Counted from the stretch's first letter, positions 9,139 to 18,436 are shown. The stretch: 64,000 bases of DNA from Clostridium novyi NT (GCF_000014125.1 NC_008593.1:434001-498000); one strand, 5' to 3'. Numbers and translations: made by a program. The notes: generated by a model not told the origin, from the letters alone.

Positions 9139-10020
9139 ATGGAACTTACTTTTAATAAATTAACAAGAAAATTTAATGATAAAATAGCTGTAAATGAGAT
9201 ATCAACAAAGATTTCAACTGGAGTTTATGGATTGCTTGGGGCCAATGGTGCTGGGAAAACAACACTTATGCGCATGATTTGTGGTGTTATAAATCCTACA
9301 TCAGGTGAGATATTATTGGATAATAATAATATACATGACCTTGGAGAAGAATATAGAAATTTACTTGGATATTTACCACAAGATTTTGGTTATTATCCAG
9401 ATTTTACGGCAAAGGAGTTTATGTATTATATTGCCGCTTTAAAAGGTATTAATACTAAAAGAGCTAAAGTAAAAACAAAAGAATTATTAGAAATGGTAGC
9501 ATTATCAAAAGTTGCAAATAAAAAAATTGGTACTTTTTCAGGTGGAATGAAACAACGTTTAGGAATAGCACAAGCTGTTTTAAATGATCCTAAAATATTA
9601 ATTTTAGATGAACCTACAGCGGGACTTGATCCTAAAGAACGAGTTCGTTTTAGAAATTTAGTAGCTAATTTTGCAAAGGATAAAATAGTTATTTTATCTA
9701 CACATATTGTTTCGGATATAGAATATATAGCAGATAAAATTTTTATTATGAAAGAAGGAAATTTTATTATGCAGGGAACTGTTGATGAGCTTATAGCATT
9801 AGCGAAGGGATATGTTTGGGAGTGTGTAGTTGATTCACGAGAAGTTGAAAAGTATCAAAGCAAATATTGTATTGGAAATTTACATCATTTAAATGGGAAG
9901 GTTAAACTTAGAATTATTTCTAAAGAGAAACCAATAGAAGATGCATTACCTGAAATTCCAACTTTAGAAGACTTATATCTATATTATTTTCAAGATGAAC
10001 AGTCTTATGAGGAGATATAA
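9139..10020 (+). CDS. ABC transporter ATP-binding protein, island paralog 2
   Basis: 293-aa ATPase paralogous to the one at 3118. Walker A GANGAGKT is at residues 34-41, then FSGGMKQR and LDEPTAGLDP, then STHIVSDIEYIADKI. The tail ends with a short motif (IPTLEDLYLYYF) that corresponds to VPTLNDIYLFNF in the other ATPase, so the two share a common origin. Only three bases separate it from the next permease, its likely partner. Confidence 0.9.
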   Translation: MELTFNKLTRKFNDKIAVNEISTKISTGVYGLLGANGAGKTTLMRMICGVINPTSGEILLDNNNIHDLGEEYRNLLGYLPQDFGYYPDFTAKEFMYYIAALKGINTKRAKVKTKELLEMVALSKVANKKIGTFSGGMKQRLGIAQAVLNDPKILILDEPTAGLDPKERVRFRNLVANFAKDKIVILSTHIVSDIEYIADKIFIMKEGNFIMQGTVDELIALAKGYVWECVVDSREVEKYQSKYCIGNLHHLNGKVKLRIISKEKPIEDALPEIPTLEDLYLYYFQDEQSYEEI

Positions 10021-10023
10021 TAA

Positions 10024-11262
10024 ATGGGAACGTTAATAAAATACGAACTTAAAAAAATTTTTAGAAGAAAAAGTACTAAGGTATCTTTAGTAGTTATGTT
10101 ATTATGGCTATTATGTTGGGGTAGTATTATTATAAAAGACAATGATTATACAGATAAAAGTGGAAAAGGGATTAATGGATTAAAATCTATTGAATTAAAG
10201 AAAGTAGCAGTAACAAAACATGAAGGATATTTATCCAAAGATAAATTAACAAATGTATTTAATGATTATCAAAAAATAATTAAGGACAGTAAAAATTATC
10301 AACCTAATTCAAAGTGGTTAAAGAATGAAGCTTTTGCAAAGTATGTTGATAAGCATGAAATTTTAGATCTTTTACGTCAAGATTTTTCTTATGCTGATAA
10401 ATATAATTATGACATTATAGATTCATTGTCTAATAAAGATGTGAAAGATTTTTATAAAAGACGTGATGAAAAAGTTAAAGAAATATTAAATAAAAAATAT
10501 GCACATGGAAGCTATTCACAAAGTGAAAAAGATTATGTGATTTCTTTAAATCAAAAAATTTCCAGACCATTTTATTTTAACTATTTTAATGGATGGGAGG
10601 ATATTTTGAAAATGTTATTTCCAGTAATGGCAATGCTCATTACTTTGGTTACAAGCATATGTGTTGCCCCTATATTTGCATTAGAATATCAAACAGGAGC
10701 GGATTCAGTTATTTTATCTACAAGGTATGGAAAGAATAAATTAATTATAGCAAAGATTTTGGCTGTGCTTTTATGTGTAACTTTTATTTATTTTACAGTT
10801 GTTATTATATTTACATTAGGTATGTTATGGTGTTATGGAACATATGGGTGGAATGCTTCTTTTCAAGTTATATCTATTAAATCAGTATATCCTTATTCTG
10901 TATTAGAGGTTTATTTACTAGGAGTTGCTATAGGATATTTAGTTATATTGGCATTTTCTTCGTTTATTATGTTATTATCATCAAAGATTAAAACACCAGC
11001 TATTATGGTCATTAGTGGATTATTGATTTTTGTTCCAATATTAGTTCGAAGAGATAAAGAGAATTTAGCATTGAATAGAGTTATGAACTTGTTTCCAGGA
11101 AATGCAGTTAATGCTTTTGTAAATTTTTCTTCATACGATACCTATGTTTTTAAAAATATAGTTTTATTAGCACCTCAATTAATAACAATACTTTCTGTTA
11201 TAGGAATTTGTATATTTGTACCTATTGCTTTTTACAATTTTAAAAATCATGAAGTTGTTTAA
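10024..11262 (+). CDS. ABC-2 type permease, island paralog 4
   Basis: 412-aa membrane protein, close sister of the permease at 6549 along its whole length, including long identical DNA runs near the 3' end. It has the same N-terminal segment, outside domain (KYNYDI..., YAHGSYSQSEKDYV) and C-terminal bundle with EYQTGADSVILS and GWNASFQV. It closes the sigma operon and is followed at once by a terminator. The paired copies lie in the same orientation about 3.5 kb apart. Confidence 0.85.
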   Translation: MGTLIKYELKKIFRRKSTKVSLVVMLLWLLCWGSIIIKDNDYTDKSGKGINGLKSIELKKVAVTKHEGYLSKDKLTNVFNDYQKIIKDSKNYQPNSKWLKNEAFAKYVDKHEILDLLRQDFSYADKYNYDIIDSLSNKDVKDFYKRRDEKVKEILNKKYAHGSYSQSEKDYVISLNQKISRPFYFNYFNGWEDILKMLFPVMAMLITLVTSICVAPIFALEYQTGADSVILSTRYGKNKLIIAKILAVLLCVTFIYFTVVIIFTLGMLWCYGTYGWNASFQVISIKSVYPYSVLEVYLLGVAIGYLVILAFSSFIMLLSSKIKTPAIMVISGLLIFVPILVRRDKENLALNRVMNLFPGNAVNAFVNFSSYDTYVFKNIVLLAPQLITILSVIGICIFVPIAFYNFKNHEVV

Positions 11263-11309
11263 AATTTATCGTCAATCATTATTTTTATAATGATTGACGA
11301 TAAATTTTT
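11261..11309 (+). terminator. Terminator closing the sigma / ABC island
   Basis: A perfect 22-bp stem (11261-11282 / 11287-11308) with a TTTT loop overlaps the permease stop codon and ends in a T-run. Confidence 0.8.
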
Positions 11310-11397
11310 ATATATAATCAGTGTGAAGTTCCATGAATATATAAAGTATACAAATTATCATCATTGAAATTTATAGAATATTGTTTTTATAAAAGTT

Positions 11398-11458
11398 ATG
11401 ACATTTGTCATATACAAATCAATACTTAATTCACTACGTTACAAATCAATAGTATAGT
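11398..11458 (+). promoter_or_regulatory. Promoter and operator-like repeats before the second ABC / two-component operon
   Basis: An inverted repeat ATGACA-TT-TGTCAT (11398-11411) is followed by two 12-bp direct repeats TACAAATCAATA at 11413-11424 and 11440-11451, 27 bases start to start. A plausible sigma-A promoter is TTCACT (11430-11435), 17 bases, TATAGT (11453-11458). The repeats flank the -35 box, where a response regulator could bind; the operon encodes one. Confidence 0.5.
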
Positions 11459-11503
11459 AATATGGTATTAGATTCTAGAAACTAAAGTTGAGGGGTGAAA
11501 ATA

Positions 11504-12436
11504 TTGATACTTGAAGCAAAAAATATAGTAAAAAGATATGGAGAACATTTAGCAATAGATAATGCCAGTTTATCTGTGAGAGAAGGAGAGATTTTTGGAC
11601 TTTTAGGACCTAATGGAGCTGGTAAGACTACGCTTATAAATATTATAGTAGGACTTTTAAAATCATATTCTGGTGAAGTAAATGTTTTTGGAAAAGATTT
11701 AGTAAAGGATGAAATGTATATAAAATCGCAAATAGGAATTGCACCACAAGAAGCTGCATTATTTCATGATTTAACGGCATATGAGAATGTTACTTTCTTT
11801 GGTAGATTATATGGGCTTAAAGGTAAAGAACTCAAAGATGGGGTAAAAGAAGCCTTAGAATTTACAGAACTTTGGGATAGAAGAAAGGATTATCCAAAAC
11901 AATATTCAGGTGGTATGAAAAGAAGACTTAATATTGCATGTGCTATAGTTCACAAACCTAAACTAATAATTATGGATGAGCCTACAGTTGGAATAGATCC
12001 TCAATCAAGAAAGCATATATTAAATTCCATAAAAAAATTAAATAAAATGGGATCTACTATAATATACACATCTCATTACATGGAAGAAATAGAGGATCTA
12101 TGTGATGAAATAGTAATAATGGATAAGGGAAAAGTTATTGCAAAAGGTACAAAGGAAGAATTAAAAGAACTTATAGCTACAGAGGATAAGGTGAGTATAG
12201 GGGTTTCTAACATAAGCTACAGCATAATAGATAAGATAAAAAAAGTACAAGGTGTAAAGGAATGTGTTATAGACAATAATGTTATAAATATTATTTCAAA
12301 AAATGGAAGTGCAAATTTATCTGAAATAATAGATATAATTGTAGATTATGGAGCAGAGATAAATAAAATAAATATGGATAAGCCTTCACTAGAAGGAGTA
12401 TTTTTAACACTTACAGGTAGAAAATTAAGAGATTAG
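11504..12436 (+). CDS. ABC transporter ATP-binding protein (DrrA/NodI type)
   Basis: 310 aa. I prefer TTG 11504 (MILEAKNIVKRYG) because AGGGGTG lies six bases upstream; the GTG at 11495 overlaps that site. Walker A GPNGAGKT is at 35-42, then YSGGMKRRL, IMDEPTVGIDPQ and a STH-like TSHYMEE switch. It is the energising subunit for the two membrane proteins that follow. The family exports antibiotics, lipids or polysaccharides. It is only distantly like the island ATPases upstream. Confidence 0.9.
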   Translation: MILEAKNIVKRYGEHLAIDNASLSVREGEIFGLLGPNGAGKTTLINIIVGLLKSYSGEVNVFGKDLVKDEMYIKSQIGIAPQEAALFHDLTAYENVTFFGRLYGLKGKELKDGVKEALEFTELWDRRKDYPKQYSGGMKRRLNIACAIVHKPKLIIMDEPTVGIDPQSRKHILNSIKKLNKMGSTIIYTSHYMEEIEDLCDEIVIMDKGKVIAKGTKEELKELIATEDKVSIGVSNISYSIIDKIKKVQGVKECVIDNNVINIISKNGSANLSEIIDIIVDYGAEINKINMDKPSLEGVFLTLTGRKLRD

Positions 12437-12445
12437 GAGGATAGT

Positions 12446-13582
12446 ATGAGAATTTTATATATTATATTTTATAATTTAAAAAGAAATTTTAGAGATAAAA
12501 AAGATCTAATAAATATGATACTTATTCCTTCAATATTTATATTTATACTTGGTATGGCATTAAAAAATGCATATATTCCTGAAAATATAAAAAAGGCTAA
12601 AGTCTATTATTATTCAGAAGATAACAAGAATATTTCAGATGGATTATATTCATATATATCTTGTGACAAATTAAAACATTTAGTTGATGTAACAAAGGTA
12701 TGTAGTGAAAAGGAGGGGCTTGACCTTATAAAAAAGGATAACTATGCTACATTTGTATATGTACCTAATAACTTTTCTAAAGACATAAGTGAGGGTAAGA
12801 AACAAGGAATATTTTTATATAATGAAAAAGGTACTATACAAACACAAATTGTTAAAAATATTTTGGAGGGTTTTGCAAGTAATGTAAATTCAATTTATGC
12901 GATTTATAGTATTGGAGGACAAGCAAAATATGTTCCAACAAAAAATACATTAGTAACTTCTAAAATTAATATTCATGGAAAAACTCCAAGAGCTATAGAT
13001 TATTACGCTATAACTATGTTAGTTATGACATTAATGTATGGTGCAAGTTATGGTAAGTATGCAATAGAAGAGATATATAATCAGGAAGCGGGAAAAAGAA
13101 TTCAAATTGCGCCAATAAAAAAATTTGAAATTTTAATTGGATATATTTCATCATCAGTTATTACTGTATTTGCTTCAGGAGTTTTAATTATGATAATAGC
13201 CAAGTATATTTTTAAAGCTAATTATGGAAATAACATGCCATTAATAATATTTATTATATTTACAATGTCTGTATTATCAAATTTTATAGGAATGACAATT
13301 GCCGTGATTAAAAGAAATTATAAAGGCGAATTTTATGTGGTAGATGTTATTGTTATTGTTTGTACCTTTGTATCAGGTGGATATACGCCAATGAACATAA
13401 ATAACCATATATACAATAAGGTTATTAAATTTGTACCTAATATGATGGCGCATAATGCCATGTTTAATTGTATATATGGATTTAATAAAAATATAGTTAT
13501 TTCAAGCATTTTATCTATGTGGATTGCAATAATTTTTTTAATTACTATATCATCGTTATTAGCAAGAAAAAGGGAGGGGTAA
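12446..13582 (+). CDS. ABC-2 type transporter permease
   Basis: 378 aa. An N-terminal membrane segment (about residues 22-40) leads to a roughly 150-residue outside domain, then about five membrane segments (YYAITMLVMTLMYG onward). This is the ABC2_membrane_3 / YhgE-like layout. RBS AGGAGG is present. It lies nine bases after the ATPase and one base before the next permease, so the two permeases probably form a heterodimer. Substrate unknown. Confidence 0.82.
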   Translation: MRILYIIFYNLKRNFRDKKDLINMILIPSIFIFILGMALKNAYIPENIKKAKVYYYSEDNKNISDGLYSYISCDKLKHLVDVTKVCSEKEGLDLIKKDNYATFVYVPNNFSKDISEGKKQGIFLYNEKGTIQTQIVKNILEGFASNVNSIYAIYSIGGQAKYVPTKNTLVTSKINIHGKTPRAIDYYAITMLVMTLMYGASYGKYAIEEIYNQEAGKRIQIAPIKKFEILIGYISSSVITVFASGVLIMIIAKYIFKANYGNNMPLIIFIIFTMSVLSNFIGMTIAVIKRNYKGEFYVVDVIVIVCTFVSGGYTPMNINNHIYNKVIKFVPNMMAHNAMFNCIYGFNKNIVISSILSMWIAIIFLITISSLLARKREG

Positions 13583-13583
13583 T

Positions 13584-14690
13584 ATGACTATATTTATAAG
13601 TAACTTAAAAAGAATTTTTAAATCAAAAACAAACATTTTTTTTATGGTTATACTACCTGTGGTATTAATAATATTTATGATTTCAATTAATAGAGGAGGA
13701 AGAAGATTTTCCTTAGGAATTGTAGATTATGATAATACAAGTTTTACAGAAATTTTAGCAAAAGAGATTGGTAAGGATAGTAAAATAAATTATTTAAATC
13801 AAAAAGATATAGATAAGTCATTAGTTAATTTTCAAAATGATTATATAATAGAAATACCAAAAGGATTTACAAAGGAAGTTATAAATGGACATGATAAAAA
13901 GATAAAAGGGTATGAAATTGATGGAATAAATGCGTCTAGTGCATTAAAATTTAATATAGAAAACTTTATAAGTACATCAAAAGATATAGGAAAGTATGTT
14001 AAAGGAAATGAAAAACTTTTTTATAATGCATTAGAAAAATATAGAGAGGGAATTTTGGATGTAAGTTTAGAAAACATGGATAAAAGTCCAATAAATCAGA
14101 ATAATATAGAATTTTGTGTAGGGATTCTAATATTTAATATGCTTATGCTAGGAATTAATATGGCCCCAATAATAATTAAAGATAAAATAAGTAGGGTGTA
14201 CTATAGAATATTTGTATCTCCAATTAAACCACAAAATTATACATTACAAAATCTTATGAGTTTTTTTGTTGTACTTATTATTCAAATAATCATACTACTT
14301 ACATTTATAGTAGCCATATTAAATATAAGTATTCCCAACTTAAAAAGCATATTTTTAATGTTTTTAATTTTTGGAGTATTTGTTGTTGCCTATAGTTTAT
14401 TTATCTCTAATATATCCGATAATTCAAGAACAGTTTCAATTATTTCTAGAGGTACAGCTATTCCTATGGCTATGTTAGGAGGGTGTTTTTGGCCAGTAGA
14501 AATAATGCCAAGTGTTTTGCAACAAGTTTCTAAATTTATTCCTGTGACATGGATGATGGAGGCCATAAATAAGTTATTATATAATAATAGTTTATTGAGT
14601 ATTTTGAAGGAAATATCTATAATAGTTCTTTTTTCCATAGTATTTTTACTATTAGCATCATGGCGAAGAAAAGATATAGTTAATTTATAA
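13584..14690 (+). CDS. ABC-2 type transporter permease
   Basis: 368 aa, same layout as its upstream partner: N-terminal segment, outside domain starting RRFSLGIVDYDN, then five or more membrane segments including GTAIPMAMLGGCFWPVEIMP, a motif typical of DrrB/YhgE exporters. Tandem order ATPase-permease-permease-kinase-regulator matches LiaFSR/BceRS-like stress exporter loci, where the exporter is induced by cell-wall antibiotics. That role is inferred. Confidence 0.82.
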   Translation: MTIFISNLKRIFKSKTNIFFMVILPVVLIIFMISINRGGRRFSLGIVDYDNTSFTEILAKEIGKDSKINYLNQKDIDKSLVNFQNDYIIEIPKGFTKEVINGHDKKIKGYEIDGINASSALKFNIENFISTSKDIGKYVKGNEKLFYNALEKYREGILDVSLENMDKSPINQNNIEFCVGILIFNMLMLGINMAPIIIKDKISRVYYRIFVSPIKPQNYTLQNLMSFFVVLIIQIIILLTFIVAILNISIPNLKSIFLMFLIFGVFVVAYSLFISNISDNSRTVSIISRGTAIPMAMLGGCFWPVEIMPSVLQQVSKFIPVTWMMEAINKLLYNNSLLSILKEISIIVLFSIVFLLLASWRRKDIVNL

Positions 14691-14707
14691 AGTTTGGGGT
14701 GAAATCT

Positions 14708-15802
14708 GTGGAGTATATATTTAAACTATGTTTTTATAGTTTTGTAATATCCACAAGTATAATAGAAAAGAATGTAACATATCTGTGTGTTGCATCTTTT
14801 TTATTAATAATAATTATGGATATTCTCATTGAAAGATATATACCATATAAAATTTTTATATATTTTCAATCAATTATTATAATAATTGTAAGTTATTATA
14901 ATCCAAATTTTATTGTACTTTTAAATCTATGTTCTTATGAACTTATGAAAAGAGAAGATTATTTAGGAGTGATTTTTATTGTGCCTATTATGAAAATCTT
15001 ATCATTACAACAAATGTTTATAAATGTATTATTATTTCTTATTAGTAATTTCTATGGGTACATTTATAATAAATATATAGCACAACAAAAAAAGTATAAA
15101 TTTTTATATGATAATGAAAGAAGAATAAGATATGAACTAGAAGGAACAAAGAATAGGCTTATTCAATATTCATCACAAGTAGAACATTTAACCGAGATTA
15201 AAGAAAGAAATAGAATAGCAAGGGAAATACATGATACTGTAGGTCATAGCATAGCAGGACTATATATGCAACTACAAGCAGCATCAAAAATAAGAGGTAA
15301 AAACAAAGAAAAATCAGATGAACTAGTTGATAAATCTGTAGATGAACTTTCCAATATTTTATCTTTGCTTAAAGATACGGTGTATAATATAAAACCTGTA
15401 GAAACAGTAGGAATAGAATATATTATGAAAATAGTAGAAGATTTCAAATATTGTACAGTAAAATTTGCGAGAACGGGAAACTTCAATAATGTATCTTCTA
15501 ATGTTATGGAAATTATATCAACTAATATAAAAGAAGCGCTAACTAATGTTTCTAAATATTCTATGGCGGATAATGTTTATATAAATTTAGATGCAAATGA
15601 AAATTATATAAGACTTTATATAAAAGATAATGGGATAGGATGCCAAAATATAAAAGAGGGATTAGGCATAAGTGGTATGAAAGAAAGAATAAAAAACATT
15701 GGTGGAAGTATATCAATTGATTCTAAGGATGGATTTTTGATAGTATGTGTTATCCCTATTAATAATTTTAGAGGTGAGATATTTGAAGGTTGTAATAGCT
15801 GA
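14708..15802 (+). CDS. Sensor histidine kinase (NarL-partner, HisKA_3 type)
   Basis: 364 aa. GTG 14708 is chosen because TTGGGGTG sits six bases upstream; the earlier GTG at 14699 is part of that site. Four or five short membrane segments fill the first 120 residues with almost no outside loop, as in intramembrane-sensing kinases such as LiaS. A linker coiled coil leads to REIHDTVGHS, with the phosphorylated His at about 175, and an ATPase domain with DNGIGC and GLGISGMKERI. It likely senses envelope stress or the state of the neighbouring exporter. Confidence 0.85.
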   Translation: MEYIFKLCFYSFVISTSIIEKNVTYLCVASFLLIIIMDILIERYIPYKIFIYFQSIIIIIVSYYNPNFIVLLNLCSYELMKREDYLGVIFIVPIMKILSLQQMFINVLLFLISNFYGYIYNKYIAQQKKYKFLYDNERRIRYELEGTKNRLIQYSSQVEHLTEIKERNRIAREIHDTVGHSIAGLYMQLQAASKIRGKNKEKSDELVDKSVDELSNILSLLKDTVYNIKPVETVGIEYIMKIVEDFKYCTVKFARTGNFNNVSSNVMEIISTNIKEALTNVSKYSMADNVYINLDANENYIRLYIKDNGIGCQNIKEGLGISGMKERIKNIGGSISIDSKDGFLIVCVIPINNFRGEIFEGCNS

Positions 15803-16403
15803 TGATGATGGATTAATAAGAGATAGTCTTAAATTAATTTTAGAACTTGAGGACGATATTGAAGTGGTTGCAACTGCTAAAAATGGTCAAGAAGTAATAG
15901 ATTGCTCTAGAAGGTATTCTCCAGATGTAGTTCTTATGGATATAAGAATGCCTATATTAGATGGGGTACTTGCAACAAAAAAAATCAAAGAACAACAAAA
16001 GGATATTAAAATAATCATTTTGACTACATTCAAAGATGATGAATATATAGCAGAAGCTATAAAGAATGGAGCAGAAGGATATATACTTAAAAATCAAAAT
16101 TCAGATAGTATTATTGAATGTCTTAGGACAGTTTATAATGGGAATGGGGTTTTTCAAAGAGATATTTTAAATTCTCTAATGTGCATGATTAAAAATAAAA
16201 AGAAATCTTCTAATAAAATAAACTTAACAGAGAGAGAGCTTGAAATACTTGCACTTATAGGACAAGGTCTTTCTAATAAAGAAATATCTAAAAAGGTTTA
16301 TTTAAGTGAAGGAACCATTAGAAATTACATAACCAATTTACTTCAAAAGTTACAATTAAGAGATAGAACGCAACTTGCTATATATTATCTAAAAAATTAT
16401 TGA
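15783..16403 (+). CDS. NarL/LuxR-family response regulator
   Basis: 206 aa. I start at TTG 15783 (LKVVIADDDG) because AGAGGTGAG lies just upstream; the gene overlaps the kinase by 20 bases. The receiver domain has the acidic pocket DDD near residues 7-9, phosphorylated D53 in LMDIRMP, T in ILTTF and K in YILKN. The output domain is a LuxR helix-turn-helix (LTERELEILALIGQGLSNKEIS...). It probably regulates its own operon, perhaps through the direct repeats at 11413 and 11440. Confidence 0.88.
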   Translation: MKVVIADDDGLIRDSLKLILELEDDIEVVATAKNGQEVIDCSRRYSPDVVLMDIRMPILDGVLATKKIKEQQKDIKIIILTTFKDDEYIAEAIKNGAEGYILKNQNSDSIIECLRTVYNGNGVFQRDILNSLMCMIKNKKKSSNKINLTERELEILALIGQGLSNKEISKKVYLSEGTIRNYITNLLQKLQLRDRTQLAIYYLKNY

Positions 16404-16444
16404 TTTACTAATAGTATATTATAAAGTGATAATTAAAAAATTTT

Positions 16445-16489
16445 ACTGCAATAAAACACCTGTAATATGTGTTTTATTGCAGTTTTTTG
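16445..16489 (+). terminator. Terminator of the exporter / two-component operon
   Basis: A 15-bp stem (ACTGCAATAAAACAC / GTGTTTTATTGCAGT) is followed by a T-rich run. Confidence 0.85.
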
Positions 16490-16600
16490 TTTTTTGCTAT
16501 TAGCTCTTAGTAAAAATAATTAGGAGATGATAATATACTGATAAATTTATTTCAATATCTAAACAAATTAGAAACATACAGAAATTTTAATAAAAATATA

Positions 16601-16629
16601 TTGACAATGAAAAGCAAAAAAGGTATAAT
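16601..16629 (+). promoter_or_regulatory. Consensus sigma-A promoter of the brnQ leader
   Basis: TTGACA (16601-16606), a 17-base spacer, then TATAAT (16624-16629): an exact match to consensus at ideal spacing. Transcription would begin just before the T-box. Confidence 0.85.
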
Positions 16630-16659
16630 ATATAACAAATGGAAAATTTAATTAAATTC

Positions 16660-16930
16660 TATGAAGAGAAAAAGTAGGATATATTGTTGTTCCAAAGAGA
16701 GTTGGTGATTTGCTGAAAGCCAATGTTCGATGTATATTTGAAAATCATCTCTGAGAAGTAAAGCTGAAAGTTTAGTAAGTTTTATCGGAAATTTCACCGT
16801 TAAAAGAAAAGCGTATTATTTAGTACGTAATTGAGTGCTATGAAAATATAGTTTAGTTTTATATTTTTATAGAATTAGGGTGGTAACGCGAATATACCTC
16901 GTCCCTTTTATTAGGGATGAGGTTTTTTTA
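16660..16930 (+). promoter_or_regulatory. T-box leader, isoleucine specifier, controlling brnQ
   Basis: The T-box core AGGGTGGTAACGCG is at 16877-16890. It is followed by a terminator hairpin CCTCGTCCC / GGGATGAGG (16897-16922) and seven T. In stem I the sequence GAAA-ATC-A-TCTCTGAG places the specifier ATC (Ile) at 16744-16746. Uncharged tRNA-Ile should stabilise the antiterminator and let transcription continue into the transporter gene when isoleucine is short. Confidence 0.9.
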
Positions 16931-16967
16931 TATTTTTTTAGGAATTAATTTTTAAGGGGGCAGTTTT

Positions 16968-17015
16968 ATGGATATAGAAGGAGACATTGATATTAGAATT
17001 AACAGAAAAGATTAG
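16968..17015 (+). CDS. Possible 15-codon ORF between T-box and brnQ
   Basis: ATG at 16968 has a good site (AAGGGGG) and the frame reads MDIEGDIDIRINRKD, with four isoleucines in 15 residues. It ends 23 bases before brnQ. It could be a small leader peptide or the stub of a deleted gene. Translation is unproven. Confidence 0.35.
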   Translation: MDIEGDIDIRINRKD

Positions 17016-17038
17016 AAATAAAATAGGGGGATTTTAAA

Positions 17039-18394
17039 ATGAATAAAACAGATAAATTATCAACTAAAAATTTATTACTTGTAAGCTTAATGCTTTTTTC
17101 ACTATTTTTCGGAGCCGGAAATTTAATATTTCCTCCATTCTTAGGTCAAGCAGCTGGAGGACATACTTGGATAGCTATGCTAGGATTTTTCGTTACGGCA
17201 GTAGGATTTCCTATACTTGGAGTAATAGCTGTTGCAAAATCAGGTGGACTTCATGCCTTATCAAAAAAGGTTCATCCAGTATTTGCAGTTGTATTTACAG
17301 TATTAATATATTTATCAATAGGACCATGTCTTGGAATACCTAGAGCTGGAAGTTTGCCATTTGAAATGGCAGTATCACCATTTTTACCAGAAGGACTTAT
17401 ATCTAATAGATTGGCATTATTTTTATATACATTTGTATTTTTTTCAGTAGCCTATTGGTTATGTTTAACACCATCAAAACTCGTAAATCGTATGGGAAAA
17501 GTTTTAACACCAACATTGTTAACATTAATAGCAGGTATATTTTTAGCAAGTTTATTTAAACCATTAGGTGGATACGGTGAAGCAACTGGAGAATATGTAA
17601 AATCACCTTTAGTTAAGGGATTTTTAGATGGATATTTGACAATGGATACAATAGCAGCTTTAAATTTTGGAATAGTAATATCATTAGCTGTAAAAGCTAA
17701 AGGAGTTAAATCTCAAAAAGCAATTATAAACAATTCTATAAAGGCAGGATTAATAGCAGGTTCTTTATTAATATTTATATATTCAATGCTTGCACATTTA
17801 GGAGCAACAAGTGGAGGAAGATTTGGAGCAACAGAAAATGGAGCACAAACATTAGCAAATATAATGCAGTATATATTTGGAAAGCCAGGACTTGTATTAT
17901 TGTCAGTAATATTTACATTAGCTTGTTTAACAACATGTGTAGGACTTATAACTTCATGTAGTCAATATTTTGTAACAATAATACCAAGTGTAAAGTATAT
18001 AACTTTTGTAAGAGGATTATCTCTTTCAAGTATGGTTTTAGCCAACATGGGGCTTACTAAAATACTTGCAGTATCTGTACCAGTATTAGATGCAATATAT
18101 CCTATAGCTATAGTACTTATACTACTTTCTATGGTTGATGGTTTGTTTGGTGAAAGTAATATAGTTTATTGTAGTACAATATTATTTACTGGATGTGTAA
18201 GTGTTGTTTATGCCCTAAAGGGTGCCGGATTAAATCTTGGATTTGTAGAAACTATGTTTAGTAAACTACCACTTTATTCACAAGGACTTGGATGGGTAAT
18301 GCCTACAGTAGTGGGTTGTGCTTTAGGATTAGTTCTAAAATTCTTTAAAAGTAAAGTTCAAGTAGGATCATTAAATATGGATAAAGCTAGATAA
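17039..18394 (+). CDS. brnQ: Branched-chain amino acid:cation symporter BrnQ
   Basis: 451-aa membrane protein with about 12 hydrophobic segments. The N-terminus LFSLFFGAGNLIFPPFLGQAAG is the family hallmark, with GPCLGIPRAG further on. It imports leucine, isoleucine and valine with sodium or a proton. The isoleucine T-box upstream fits this substrate. The length is normal for the family. RBS TAGGGGGA. It is followed by its own terminator, so it is monocistronic. Confidence 0.93.
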   Translation: MNKTDKLSTKNLLLVSLMLFSLFFGAGNLIFPPFLGQAAGGHTWIAMLGFFVTAVGFPILGVIAVAKSGGLHALSKKVHPVFAVVFTVLIYLSIGPCLGIPRAGSLPFEMAVSPFLPEGLISNRLALFLYTFVFFSVAYWLCLTPSKLVNRMGKVLTPTLLTLIAGIFLASLFKPLGGYGEATGEYVKSPLVKGFLDGYLTMDTIAALNFGIVISLAVKAKGVKSQKAIINNSIKAGLIAGSLLIFIYSMLAHLGATSGGRFGATENGAQTLANIMQYIFGKPGLVLLSVIFTLACLTTCVGLITSCSQYFVTIIPSVKYITFVRGLSLSSMVLANMGLTKILAVSVPVLDAIYPIAIVLILLSMVDGLFGESNIVYCSTILFTGCVSVVYALKGAGLNLGFVETMFSKLPLYSQGLGWVMPTVVGCALGLVLKFFKSKVQVGSLNMDKAR

Positions 18395-18404
18395 AATTTT
18401 ATTT

Positions 18405-18436
18405 AAAATACTCTTAGAATATTCTAAGAGTATTTT
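18405..18436 (+). terminator. Terminator of brnQ
   Basis: A perfect 16-bp palindrome (AAAATACTCTTAGAAT and its complement) ends in a T-run. Confidence 0.8.
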
